A stretch of DNA of 30,003 nt. It comes from JAICTV01 sp035634055 (lineage in GTDB: Bacteria > Planctomycetota > Phycisphaerae > Tepidisphaerales > Tepidisphaeraceae). Positions 8,258-16,944 of this stretch are shown here, one piece after another (the stretch's first letter is position 1; the number at the start of each line of letters is the position of its first letter). The notes beneath the pieces are model-generated. The model did no database searches. It was not told the origin of the DNA and saw nothing but the letters and a program-made list of their open reading frames with translations. The stretch covers positions 1 through 30,003 of the forward strand of contig DASQDR010000270.1 in the NCBI GenBank assembly GCA_035634055.1, written 5' to 3'. The position numbers were made by a program, and so were the translations under genes.

Positions 8258-9453
8258 TCGCCTACCTGATCAACCAGTACCCGCAGTCGAGCCAGAGCTT
8301 CATCCGCCGCGAGATCCTCGCGGTCGAGAAACTCCGCGGCCGGGCCGTCGAGCGTTTCAGCGTGCGGCGGTGGAACGTGCAGCTCGTCGACGAGGGCGAC
8401 CGCGCCGAGCAGGCGAGGACGCGCGTGGTGCTCGACGCCGGGGGCCTCGGGTTGCTAAGCGCGACGCTCAAGGCGCTGTTCACGCGGCCAGCCAAATTCT
8501 TCTCTGCGCTGCGGCTCGCGCTGAAGGTCGGCCGGCGCAGCCACCGCGGGCCGCTGTATCACCTGGTCTATCTCGCCGAGGCGTGCGTGCTGCTCGGGTG
8601 GCTGCGCGAGCGCGGCGTGACCCACGTGCACGCGCACTTCGGCACGAATTCCACGACCGTCGCGATGCTGGTCCGCGCGCTTGGCGGGCCGCGCTACAGC
8701 TTCACCGTCCACGGCCCGGAGGAATTCGACGCGCCGGAATTCCTCGCCCTGGGCGAGAAGGTCCGCCGTAGCGACTTTGCCGTCGTCATCAGCGAGTACG
8801 GCAAGAGCCAGTTGTGCCGCTGGAGCGACGTGCGCGACTGGGACAAGATCAAGGTCGTCCACTGCGGGCTGGACGGGCAGTTCCTCGATGTAGCGAAGGT
8901 CCCGCCGCCGGCGGCGCCGCGGCTGGTGTGCGTCGGTCGCCTCGGCGAGCAGAAGGGTCAGCTCGTGCTGATGGAGGCGGCGGCGAAGCTCGCGCGCGAC
9001 GGCGTGGAGTTCGAGCTGAACCTGATCGGCGACGGCCCGATGCGCCCGGCCATCGAAGCGACCATCGCGATGCACAACCTCGGTGGGCGCGTCAAGCTGC
9101 TGGGGTGGAAGAGCAACGCCGAGGTCGCGGCCGAGGTGCAGCGATCGCGCGCGCTCGTGCTCCCCAGCTTCGCAGAGGGGCTGCCGGTCGTGTTCATGGA
9201 ATCGCTGGCGCTGGAGCGGCCGGTCATCACCACCTACATCGCCGGCACGCCCGAACTCGTGCAGCACGGCGTGAGCGGTTGGCTGGTCCCGGCCAGCAGC
9301 GTGGACGCGCTGGCGGCGGCGATGCGCGAGGCGCTGGCGACCGACCCCGCGCGGCTGCACGAGATGGGCCGCGCGGGCGCCGAAATCGTCCGCCGGAACC
9401 ACACCGCCACCACCGAGGCGGCCAAGCTGCTCGAGCTGTTCGAACGGCCATGA
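8254..9453 (+). CDS. GT4-family glycosyltransferase (WcaL-like)
   Basis: A 399-residue protein starting MIAYLINQYPQSSQSFIRRE, the signature opening of the colanic-acid WcaL-like GT4 subgroup. It has HVHAHFGTNSTTVAM near residue 124 and FTVHGPEEFDAPEF near residue 150. RLVCVGRLGEQKGQLVLMEA lies near residue 223, and a complete EX7E motif is present (E308 and E316 in AEGLPVVFMESLA). The start is the ATG overlapping the upstream TGA by four bases. A longer in-frame extension through the previous gene is arginine-rich shadow. It probably transfers a hexose to the lipid-linked EPS unit. Confidence 0.9.
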   Translation: MIAYLINQYPQSSQSFIRREILAVEKLRGRAVERFSVRRWNVQLVDEGDRAEQARTRVVLDAGGLGLLSATLKALFTRPAKFFSALRLALKVGRRSHRGPLYHLVYLAEACVLLGWLRERGVTHVHAHFGTNSTTVAMLVRALGGPRYSFTVHGPEEFDAPEFLALGEKVRRSDFAVVISEYGKSQLCRWSDVRDWDKIKVVHCGLDGQFLDVAKVPPPAAPRLVCVGRLGEQKGQLVLMEAAAKLARDGVEFELNLIGDGPMRPAIEATIAMHNLGGRVKLLGWKSNAEVAAEVQRSRALVLPSFAEGLPVVFMESLALERPVITTYIAGTPELVQHGVSGWLVPASSVDALAAAMREALATDPARLHEMGRAGAEIVRRNHTATTEAAKLLELFERP

Positions 9454-9608
9454 CGCTCGCGTCGGACCAGTATTTTCCGCCTCTGCCGGCGGCGCCGGCT
9501 GTCCGCGTTCACGGTCGCATCGTAGACTGACGATTGATCGACACGGCGGCGCGGGCGCGACAGGCGTGAGCCTCACCCCGCCCGCCGGCGCGGTTAGATA
9601 TCACGTAC

Positions 9609-11585
9609 ATGTGCGGCATCGCCGGCATCCTCGGACGGGTGAACGACGCCAACCGAGCCGCGCTGCGCCGGATGGCGGCGTGCCTGTCACACCGCGGGCC
9701 GGACTGCGAGGCCTTCTGGGACAGCGCCGCTGACGCGTCCACCCACAATTCCGGCGACGCCGACGGCTTCGGCGTCATGCTGGCGCACCGCCGACTGTCG
9801 ATCCTCGATCTCTCCACCGCCGCCACGCAGCCGATGACCGATCCGGTCACTGGTCAGACGATCATCTTCAACGGCGAGATCTACAACTACGTCGAGCTTC
9901 GCCGCGAGCTGACGGCGGCGGGCGAGACGTTCGGCTCGACCGGCGACACCGCCGTCATGCTCCGCCTGCTCTCCCTTGGCGGCCCGGAGAGCGTGCGAAA
10001 GCTGCGCGGGATGTTCGCCTTCGCGCTGTGGGACCCGCGGCACCAGCGCCTCACGATCGCGCGGGACCCGTTGGGCATCAAGCCGCTCTACCTCTGCCGC
10101 AATCCCGACCCCACCGGCGACTGGTCGCTGCTGATCGCTTCCGAGCTGCGCGCGATTTTGGCGTCGAAGCTGATCGGGACGCCGAAGCTCAACCCGCACG
10201 CGCTGGCATCGGTGGTCTGGAACGGGTTCGTGATGGGCCCGGAGACGGCCGTGCGCGGCGTCGAGCTGCTGCCGCCCGGCGAGATCCGCGCGTTTGACGC
10301 ACGCGGCAAGCAGACCTACGGCCAGCGGTACTGGACCAACGAGCGCCCTGCCGGCCCGGCGATCAGCGAGGAGCAGCTCCGCCACGAGATCCGCCAGAGC
10401 GTCCGCCTGCACCTGGCGAGCGACGTGCCGCTGGGCGTCTTCCTCTCCAGCGGCGTCGATTCCAGCGCCGTGGCCAACTTGGCGCAGAAGGTCTCGGAGC
10501 AACCGATCAACACCTTCACGCTCGCGTTTGAGGAACAGGAACTGAGCGAAGGCGCCCACGCGAAGCGGATCGCCGAGGCGATTGGCACGACGCACCACGA
10601 GATCCTGCTGACCGAGTCGATGTTCGTTGACAACATCGACCTCGCGCTCGACACGCTCGACCAGCCGACCTTCGACGGGTTGAACTCGTTCTACATGTCC
10701 AAGGCGGTGCGCGAGGCGGGGCTGACGGTGGCGCTGGTCGGCACGGGCGGGGACGAGCTGTTCGGCGGGTATACCAGCTTCCGGGAGCTGCCGCGGCTGC
10801 ACGCCGCCGCCCGCCGGAGCAGTTGGCTCCCGCGCGGCGCCAAGGTTGCCGCCGCCAAGGCGCTCGCGTACGCAATGCAGGGCTCGGCAGGTAGCGGCGG
10901 CGGCTCCGTTCCGGCGCAGACGCGCTGGGCGAAGCTGCCGGACATGGTCCGCAGCGGCGATGACGTGATCGGCCTGTACCAGCTCGCGTACGCCCTGTTT
11001 TTGCCGGGATTCCAGCGCCAGCTCATAGCCGACGGGCTCGTGAACGGCTCGGTGATCTCGGGCGTGCCGCGGGAGATGCACGATCTGCTGGCGCACGAAG
11101 TGCGCGGCCGGTCGCCGCTGTCGGCGATTGCGGTGCTGGAGCAACGCTGCTTCCTCGGCGAGCGATTACTGCGCGACACCGACGCCGCCAGCATGGCCGT
11201 CTCGTTGGAGGTCCGCCTCCCGCTGGTCGATCAAGTGGTTGTCGAGCAGGTAAATCGACTCCCGGACGCCGTGCGCTTTGAACCGGTGCGGCGGAAAGCG
11301 ATACTGCGGCGCGTCGGGCTCGAGGGCTTGGACCCGAACCTGTTCGATCGCCCCAAGAGTGGGTTCGTCCTCCCGTACGACCGTTGGATCCGCCAGCGGC
11401 TCGGCGGGCAGATGGACGAACTGATGCGCGACGAGCGCGCCGCTGCGGCGGTCGGGCTGCAAGGGAAGACCCTAACGCGCCTCTGGAACGGGTTTCGCTC
11501 GAATCAGGGCGGCCTATACTGGTCGCGCGTTTGGGCGCTGTACGTGCTGATGCGCTGGTGCCACCGGCACGGGGTATTCGTATGA
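9609..11585 (+). CDS. asnB: Glutamine-dependent asparagine-synthase-type amidotransferase
   Basis: A 658-residue class II amidotransferase. Cys2 follows the initiator Met (MCGIAGILG) as the glutaminase nucleophile, with RGPD near residue 30, FNGEIYNYVELR near residue 87, and a synthetase domain with the PP-loop LSSGVDSSAVANL near residue 280 and GTGGDELFGGY near residue 380. Family chemistry is ATP-dependent transfer of ammonia from glutamine to a carboxylate. AsnB paralogues are standard in exosortase-associated EPS clusters, where amidation of a sugar acid or related carboxylate is suspected rather than asparagine synthesis. A 155-bp gap precedes it, so it may start a subunit of the operon. 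The next gene overlaps by ATGA. Confidence 0.92.
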   Translation: MCGIAGILGRVNDANRAALRRMAACLSHRGPDCEAFWDSAADASTHNSGDADGFGVMLAHRRLSILDLSTAATQPMTDPVTGQTIIFNGEIYNYVELRRELTAAGETFGSTGDTAVMLRLLSLGGPESVRKLRGMFAFALWDPRHQRLTIARDPLGIKPLYLCRNPDPTGDWSLLIASELRAILASKLIGTPKLNPHALASVVWNGFVMGPETAVRGVELLPPGEIRAFDARGKQTYGQRYWTNERPAGPAISEEQLRHEIRQSVRLHLASDVPLGVFLSSGVDSSAVANLAQKVSEQPINTFTLAFEEQELSEGAHAKRIAEAIGTTHHEILLTESMFVDNIDLALDTLDQPTFDGLNSFYMSKAVREAGLTVALVGTGGDELFGGYTSFRELPRLHAAARRSSWLPRGAKVAAAKALAYAMQGSAGSGGGSVPAQTRWAKLPDMVRSGDDVIGLYQLAYALFLPGFQRQLIADGLVNGSVISGVPREMHDLLAHEVRGRSPLSAIAVLEQRCFLGERLLRDTDAASMAVSLEVRLPLVDQVVVEQVNRLPDAVRFEPVRRKAILRRVGLEGLDPNLFDRPKSGFVLPYDRWIRQRLGGQMDELMRDERAAAAVGLQGKTLTRLWNGFRSNQGGLYWSRVWALYVLMRWCHRHGVFV

Positions 11586-12598
11586 GTCCTGGTCGTCGTT
11601 ACTGCCTGATCACTCCCTGCCGGGACGAGGCGCGCTACGCGCGCCGCACGATCGACGCAGTCTTGCGTCAGACCGTCCAGCCCGCGCTTTGGGTGATCGT
11701 CGACGACGGCTCGCGCGACGAAACGCCGGCGATCCTCCAGGAATACGCGCAGAAGGTCCCGTGGATCCGCGTCGTCCGCCGCGCCGATCGTGGCGAGCGG
11801 AAGCTGGGCGGCGGCGTGATCGACGCGTTTTACTCTGGCTACGAGACCATCAACCCGAGCGATTTCGACTACATCTGCAAGTTCGACCTCGACCTCGACC
11901 TCCCGCCCCTCTACTTCGAGTCGATCATTCAGCGCATGGAGGACGACGCGCGGATCGGCACGTGCAGCGGCAAGCCGTACTTTCGTAAGCCGGCTCACGG
12001 CGGCGCGGACCACCCGCCGGCCAAGTTCCCGATCAGCACGCGCGACGGGTTCATCTCCGAGAAGTGCGGCGACGAGAATTCCGTCGGGATGATCAAGTTC
12101 TACCGGACCGCCTGCTTCAAGCAGATCGGCGGGTTCGTGCGGATGCTGATGTGGGACGGGATCGACTGCCACCGCTGCCGCATGACCGGCTGGGTGGCGT
12201 GCAGTTGGGAAGACCCGGAGCTGCGCTTCGAACACCTGCGCCCGATGGGGACGAGCCACAAGAGCTGGTGGACCGGCCGCGTTCGCCACGGCGTGGGGCA
12301 GTGGTACATGGGCACGAGCCCGGCGTACATGCTGGCGAGTGCCGCCTACCGGATGACCCGCCCGCCGCTCGTGCTCGGCGGCGTGGCCATGCTGTGGGGG
12401 TATGCCCGGAGCTGGCTCAGCGGCGCGCCGCGCTACGGCGACCCGGAATTCCGCCAATTCCTTCGTGCCTACCAGTGGGACTGCCTGCGGCGCGGGAAAA
12501 AGCGGGCAACGGCGGCGGTCAACACACGGCAGGCGACCAAGTGGTCGAGCGGGAATTCTTCCTTACCCCCGGCCGGCGCCGCCCCGGCCGTCTCCTAG
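11582..12598 (+). CDS. GT2-family glycosyltransferase
   Basis: A 338-residue GT-A enzyme. CLITPCRDEARYARRTIDAV is strand 1, ALWVIVDDGSRDETPAIL (near residue 35) binds nucleotide, and YICKFDLDLDLPPLYFE (near residue 97) carries the metal-binding DXD. GMIKFYRTACFKQIGGF near residue 170 is the typical acceptor-domain helix of this subfamily. A hydrophobic stretch near residues 240-280 (MLASAAYRMTRPPLVLGGVA) may associate with the membrane. The ATG overlaps the amidotransferase stop (ATGA). It is the last gene before a 398-bp gap, so probably the last gene of the first transcription unit. Confidence 0.88.
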   Translation: MSPGRRYCLITPCRDEARYARRTIDAVLRQTVQPALWVIVDDGSRDETPAILQEYAQKVPWIRVVRRADRGERKLGGGVIDAFYSGYETINPSDFDYICKFDLDLDLPPLYFESIIQRMEDDARIGTCSGKPYFRKPAHGGADHPPAKFPISTRDGFISEKCGDENSVGMIKFYRTACFKQIGGFVRMLMWDGIDCHRCRMTGWVACSWEDPELRFEHLRPMGTSHKSWWTGRVRHGVGQWYMGTSPAYMLASAAYRMTRPPLVLGGVAMLWGYARSWLSGAPRYGDPEFRQFLRAYQWDCLRRGKKRATAAVNTRQATKWSSGNSSLPPAGAAPAVS

Positions 12599-12996
12599 CT
12601 GCGTCCGATAATCTGCTGTCTCGCCGGTAGTTGCGCGGGGAACGCCCTGCACCGGCATCGGGGCAGTTCCGTCAGTTCCACATTCGCCCTTACCCCCGCG
12701 GCGGGCGCGGGCTAAAATCTCGGCGGCGTGGGAAACAAGCTATTTGATCTCTCCCACCCTCATTGAGATATTCCGCGTGTCCGACAGTGGGTGAAGCTGT
12801 CCGAAGGAGACGCGAGTTCCGACAACTGGGAACGCAACGTGCGCGGGCGTCGGGGATCGCCCGGTGCGCGTTATCCCTTTTGCCGGATTCGGCCGATAAC
12901 TGACTAGTACCGCCGCCCGCGCGATGGCTCGCCGCCGCTCGCGGCTGGCCGCCGCCCGCGGGGCTCAGACCGTGCGCCCCGGGAGCGAGGGAAGAG
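12599..12996 (+). other. 398-bp intergenic region, probable promoter region for the next unit
   Basis: No credible ORF is present. The visible structures are a 6-bp inverted repeat GTTATC (12870-12875) / GATAAC (12895-12900), two TGTCCGA copies near 12779 and 12800, and a CCGATAA sequence repeated from the 5423 site. GTGGGA (12728) and TCCCAC (12752) could pair around an 18-nt loop. A strong SD (GAGGGAAG) ends just before the ATG at 12997. No convincing sigma-70 or sigma-54 promoter was found, although a promoter here is expected from the gene spacing. Confidence 0.35.
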
Positions 12997-14991
12997 ATGC
13001 GTATGTACCGTCGCTACGGCGACATCACGTGGGAACCAACCGACCCCATCGGGCCGGCGTCGGTGGGCATTGCCGAGCGGCCCGGGCCGGCGGCCGCCCC
13101 GTCGAACGGGCGCCGCCCGATCCGCCGCGGTCCGCAGTCGCTGCCGGTCGAGCAACTTCCCTCTATCCGCCTCGACGGCGTCCGCATCCACGCCATCACC
13201 GAAAAGAAGACGATCGAATACGTGCTGGACGAGCTGGACGCCGGCCGCGGCGGCGTCGTCGTCACGCCCAACCTTGACCACGTTCGCCGCGCCACGCGCG
13301 ACCTGAGCTTCGGCGCGCTCGTGGCCGAGGCGGACCTCGTCGTTGCCGACGGCATGCCGCTGGTCTGGGCCAGCCGCCTCCAGGGAACGCCGCTGCCGCA
13401 GCGCGTTGCCGGATCCGATCTCATCTCCACCCTGAGCAGCGCCGCGGCGCGGCGCGGCAAGTCGATCTATCTCCTCGGCGGCGCGCCGGGGACGGCAGCG
13501 GCGGCGGCGGAGGTGCTCAAGCGGCAGAACCCGCAGCTCAAGATCGCCGGCACCTACTGCCCCCCGCTTGGCTTCGAGAACGACGAGCGCGAGATGACCT
13601 CGATCGTCGCCGCCCTGGTCGCCGCGGCGCCGGACATCGTCTTCGTCGCCCTGGGCTCGCCGAAGCAGGAGAACTTGATCCAGCGCATCCGCCCCTACCT
13701 GCCGCAGGCGTGGTGGCTGGGCGTGGGGATCAGCTTCAGCTTCCTGTGCGGCGACGTCCGCCGGGCCCCGCGCTGGATGCAGAAGATTGGGATGGAGTGG
13801 ATCCACCGCCTGCTCCAGGACCCCAAGCGACTCTTCCACCGCTACGTGATGGTCGGGCTGCCGTACGGCGCCCGCCTGATGACCCGCGCCCTGTTCGAGG
13901 GCGTCCCCAACCGCCTGCGGCGCGGCGGCGCCGCGCCGGCGGACCTCGGCTACCGCACCTACGGCAACGGTCATCGCGGCCACCGCGGCAACGGGCACGG
14001 GCACGTGCTGACGGCCGTCGAACGCGCGGTGGCCCTGTCGGAACCGACCGAAGCCGTCGCGCCCGCGCCGCGCCGCACCTCGCGTCGCCCCACCGAGAAC
14101 GGCCACGTCGGCTCGCTCGGTCGGCTGCGGGCGATGATCCTGCTCGGCGGACAGGTTCGTTCCAGCGCCCTGACCGAAGCGTGCGGGCGGTCGGTGCTGG
14201 ACCTCCCCCTCGACGCCGAGGGTTCGATCTTCAACGGGTGGCTCGCCCAGGCGAGCGAGCTCGCCCGCCACGCGGGGCTCGACAAGCTCCCCGTGCTGGT
14301 CATGGTCAACCGCAACACGCCCGAACCGGGCAGCGCGTCGCCGGCCTACTACGGCAAGTTCCGCGTCGAGCGCGACTTGTCGGAATACCGCGGGACCGGC
14401 GGCGTTCTCCGCGACCTGGCGGCGGACTTTCAGGACGACGACCTGCTGCTGGTCTGCAACGCCGCCCAGGTCCTGCTCGATCCCCTCGCGGCCATCGCCA
14501 CGGCGCTGGATCGCAAGGAAGGGGACGTCACCCTCGTCTCGCACAACGACGGCACCCCCAGCGGCGTGCAGCTCATCGCCGCCAAGGCGCTGAAGATGAT
14601 CCCCGAGAGCGGGTTCGTCGACTTTAAGGAACAGGCCCTGCCGCTGATCGCCACGCAGTACGACGTGACAGTGCTGCACTGCCGCCGGCCGACCGCGCTG
14701 CCGATCCGGACGCTGGCGGACTACGTGGTGGCGATGCGGCAGTACCACCGCCGCCGCGCCGCGGGCAAGGTGCAGGCGAGCGACCCGCTGGCCGAGGACT
14801 GGATGCCGGCGTTCGGGGTGGTCGAGCAGGGCGCGACCGTCGACCCGCGGGCGCACGTGCACGATTCGGTCGTGCTGAAGGGCGCGACCGTCGAGGCCGG
14901 CGCAGTCCTGGTGCGATCGATCGTCTGCCCGGGCGCGGTGGTGAAGAAGGACCGCCACGTGGTGGACCAACTGGTCCGTCCGGAGGAATAG
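12997..14991 (+). CDS. WecG/TagA-type glycosyltransferase fused to a degenerate nucleotidyltransferase/beta-helix domain
   Basis: A 664-residue fusion. Residues 55-300 are a WecG/TagA/CpsF (GT26) domain: VVTPNLDHVRRA near 88, catalytic-type Asp in VVADGMPLVWASR (D118), YLLGGAPG near 158, and LGSPKQEN near 219. This family transfers ManNAcA, ManNAc or similar sugars to undecaprenyl-PP-linked acceptors. A Gly/His/Asn-rich linker (about 305-370) leads to a second domain starting AMILLGGQVRSSALTEACGR. That line resembles an NDP-sugar pyrophosphorylase start, but the GTR and PK signatures are altered. The last 60 residues are hexapeptide-like (VVEQGATVDPRAHVHDSVVL). The second domain may be regulatory or structural. 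The SD is good (GAGGGAAG just upstream of the ATG). Confidence 0.85.
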   Translation: MRMYRRYGDITWEPTDPIGPASVGIAERPGPAAAPSNGRRPIRRGPQSLPVEQLPSIRLDGVRIHAITEKKTIEYVLDELDAGRGGVVVTPNLDHVRRATRDLSFGALVAEADLVVADGMPLVWASRLQGTPLPQRVAGSDLISTLSSAAARRGKSIYLLGGAPGTAAAAAEVLKRQNPQLKIAGTYCPPLGFENDEREMTSIVAALVAAAPDIVFVALGSPKQENLIQRIRPYLPQAWWLGVGISFSFLCGDVRRAPRWMQKIGMEWIHRLLQDPKRLFHRYVMVGLPYGARLMTRALFEGVPNRLRRGGAAPADLGYRTYGNGHRGHRGNGHGHVLTAVERAVALSEPTEAVAPAPRRTSRRPTENGHVGSLGRLRAMILLGGQVRSSALTEACGRSVLDLPLDAEGSIFNGWLAQASELARHAGLDKLPVLVMVNRNTPEPGSASPAYYGKFRVERDLSEYRGTGGVLRDLAADFQDDDLLLVCNAAQVLLDPLAAIATALDRKEGDVTLVSHNDGTPSGVQLIAAKALKMIPESGFVDFKEQALPLIATQYDVTVLHCRRPTALPIRTLADYVVAMRQYHRRRAAGKVQASDPLAEDWMPAFGVVEQGATVDPRAHVHDSVVLKGATVEAGAVLVRSIVCPGAVVKKDRHVVDQLVRPEE

Positions 14992-15017
14992 CGGCCGGGA
15001 CGAAATTCCGCGGTCGC

Positions 15018-15048
15018 TGGACGCGGGCCTGACTTTATCGTATAAAGT
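15018..15048 (+). promoter_or_regulatory. Candidate sigma-70 promoter overlapped by a palindrome
   Basis: TGGACG (15018-15023; 4/6 to TTGACA), a 17-nt spacer and TATAAA (15041-15046) form a plausible promoter. The -10 lies inside ACTTTAT-CGT-ATAAAGT (15032-15048), a perfect 7-bp inverted repeat with a 3-nt centre, as expected for a repressor operator. It sits in the 240-bp gap before the exosortase gene, in a locally AT-rich patch that stands out from its surroundings. The regulator is unknown and none is encoded in the window. Confidence 0.45.
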
Positions 15049-15231
15049 AATCCGCCTCGTCTGGTCGATCCTGTTTTGTAACGGCTGATATCAACTGTTT
15101 TCGTCCGGACCCGCCGCCCCGTTTCCGGCGCGGCGGGTCGCGACGTTGTTGTCGCCGCGGGACCGTGTTCGGTCCCGCCGCTGGTGTTGTCCCAGCGTCG
15201 CTGTTGTCCCCGACGTCGGAGCTTAGTGCCC

Positions 15232-16125
15232 GTGACGCTCACGAAGACCTTTCGCACCGACCGCCTGACCCAGTGGCACGTGCTTGCCGCCATGGGCATG
15301 GGCGCGCTCGGCGTCTGGGCGACGTTCGAGGCGTGGCATGACATCTACCTGCTGGCCAGCAAGGACGAGGAGTACAGCCACATCTTCCTGGTGCCCATCG
15401 TGGCGCTGGCGATGGTGCTGGTGCGGCGGATGCGGTTCCGTCACTGCAAGCCCTCGGGCGCCATGGTCGGGGCCCTGCTGGTGGCGCTGGGGTGGCTGAG
15501 CTTTGACTACGGCTACTACCATGCCAAGCAGGCGCTGTGGCACCTGGGCGCGGTCATCGTGCTGCTGGGATGCGTGCTGTCGGTGCTGGGGAAGAACGTC
15601 ATCTTCCGCTTCTTTCCGGCCATTGCGGTGCTGATCTTCCTGGTGCCGTTCCCCGGGCGGATGCGCCAGCAGATCGCGCTGCCGCTCCAGACGTGGACTG
15701 CCCGGGCGGCGCAGACCGGGTTGGAGATTTGCGCGGTCGAAACGGAAGTGTCGGGGAACATGCTGTTCATCAACGGCCAGCCGGTCACAGTGGCCGAGGC
15801 GTGCAACGGCCTGCGCATGGTCTTCCCGCTGATCCTGGTCAGCTACGCCTTCAGCTTCGCCCTGCCGCTTCGGAATACCGTGCGCTTCCTGGTGCTGCTG
15901 GCCAGCCCGTTGGTGGCGATCTTCTGTAACGTGCTGCGCACGCTGCCGACGATTTGGCTCTACGGGCGCTACGGATCGGACGGGGAGATCCCCAACGCGT
16001 TCCACGAGTACAGCGGCTGGGCGATGCTCCTGATCTCGTTCCTGCTGCTGCTCGGGATCATCAAACTGTTGAAGTGGGCGATGCTGCCCGTGACCCGTTT
16101 CCCCCTGGCGTCGCAGTATGCGTGA
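15232..16125 (+). CDS. xrt: Exosortase (archaeosortase/exosortase family transpeptidase)
   Basis: A 297-residue integral membrane protein with about eight hydrophobic helices. All three family catalytic residues are present: C191 in AEACNGLRM, R236 in NVLRTLPT and H258 in FHEYSGW. Exosortases cleave PEP-CTERM-like tails of secreted proteins and are thought to transfer them to a surface component; their genes co-occur with EPS loci. The start is uncertain: GTG at 15226, GTG at 15232 or GTG at 15184. GGAG at 15218-15221 is 4 nt from 15226 and 10 nt from 15232. The exosortase subtype cannot be named safely from sequence. The EpsI-family partner follows and a candidate substrate is encoded at 29465. 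Confidence 0.92.
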   Translation: MTLTKTFRTDRLTQWHVLAAMGMGALGVWATFEAWHDIYLLASKDEEYSHIFLVPIVALAMVLVRRMRFRHCKPSGAMVGALLVALGWLSFDYGYYHAKQALWHLGAVIVLLGCVLSVLGKNVIFRFFPAIAVLIFLVPFPGRMRQQIALPLQTWTARAAQTGLEICAVETEVSGNMLFINGQPVTVAEACNGLRMVFPLILVSYAFSFALPLRNTVRFLVLLASPLVAIFCNVLRTLPTIWLYGRYGSDGEIPNAFHEYSGWAMLLISFLLLLGIIKLLKWAMLPVTRFPLASQYA

Positions 16126-16131
16126 GGGGAA

Positions 16132-16214
16132 TAAGTGGTCAGTGGCCAATTGCTCGTGGCCAGTATGACCAGCATTTGCCTTCTCTAGCCACTGCAACTG
16201 ACAACTGGCAACTA
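16132..16214 (+). repeat. Inverted pair of heptanucleotide repeat tracts
   Basis: Between the exosortase and EpsI genes, a left tract (about 16134-16163) contains degenerate GTGGTCA/GTGGCCA heptamers. A right tract (about 16187-16213) contains AACTGAC/AACTGGC heptamers. With one gap the two tracts are complementary at roughly two thirds or more of positions, so the transcript could fold into an imperfect 30-bp hairpin. Heptamer arrays of this general type are known as STRR repeats in cyanobacteria; the relation here is by resemblance only. Confidence 0.5.
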
Positions 16215-16218
16215 TTTC

Positions 16219-16944
16219 ATGCGTTTCGGCTCTCGACATCTCGCGTTCGTGATTGGCCCGCCGCTGCTGTCGGTGGGGCTGCTGGCGGGGATTGTCGCCG
16301 AGCAGCGGACTCACCTGAAGCCGCAGGACGTCGAGCCGTACCACGCGCGCGCCGCCGCGGCGATCGGTGAGATTCCCTACATCATGGGAACCTGGACCGG
16401 CGAGGACAAAAAGGTCCCGCTGGCGGCGCAGAAGCTCCTCCGGCCGAACGTGATCCTCAGCCGCGCATACGTCGATAGCTCCCCTTCGCAGGCGTCGCAC
16501 GTCGCGCGCTCCGCCAGCCTGCTGGTCGTGCAGTGCCGCGACAGCCGGGACATGGTCGGCCACTACCCGCCCATCTGTTATCGGGCCCAGGGAAAGACGC
16601 AGGACGAGAAATACAGCGGCCCGCGCGATTGGCAGGTAGGCGGCAAAACAATTTCCGGTTACGAGTACCAGTTCACCGAGGTCTGGCACGGGCAGACCTT
16701 CCGGACCACGGTCTACAATTTTCTCATCGTCCCGGGGCGGGGAATCGTGCGGGACATGAAGGGCGTGGAAGAAGCGGCCGAAGATTACCAACAGCGGCAT
16801 TACGGCGCCGCGCAGTTCCAGGTGGTGTTTGGCGGGTTGGCGTCCGCGGATCGGTCCCGCGAGGAGCGGGACGAGATGTTTGCGGCCCTTATCGGACCCA
16901 ACTTGAAAGTGCTTGAGACGTTAACGTCGGGAGGGCTCAAATGA
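16219..16944 (+). CDS. EpsI-domain exosortase-associated protein (DUF3485 family)
   Basis: A 241-residue protein with one N-terminal membrane span (about 8-26, LAFVIGPPLLSVGLLAGIVA) and a periplasmic domain. The diagnostic EpsI-family segment is MVGHYPPICYRAQG near residue 111, matching the usual H-P-CYP-G core. EYQFTEVWHGQTFRTTVYNF near residue 150 is the following conserved sheet. Proteins of this family are encoded beside, or fused to, exosortases in EPS loci; the biochemical role is not established. No SD is visible before the ATG. The gene overlaps the next one by ATGA, so it is coupled to the BY-kinase-like gene. Confidence 0.88.
   Translation: MRFGSRHLAFVIGPPLLSVGLLAGIVAEQRTHLKPQDVEPYHARAAAAIGEIPYIMGTWTGEDKKVPLAAQKLLRPNVILSRAYVDSSPSQASHVARSASLLVVQCRDSRDMVGHYPPICYRAQGKTQDEKYSGPRDWQVGGKTISGYEYQFTEVWHGQTFRTTVYNFLIVPGRGIVRDMKGVEEAAEDYQQRHYGAAQFQVVFGGLASADRSREERDEMFAALIGPNLKVLETLTSGGLK

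Noticed and set aside
15274..15287. TGGCAC-TTGC sigma-54-like sequence
   Set aside because: The spacer is four bases instead of five, so the GG-GC distance is 11 rather than 12. It also lies within the exosortase coding sequence.
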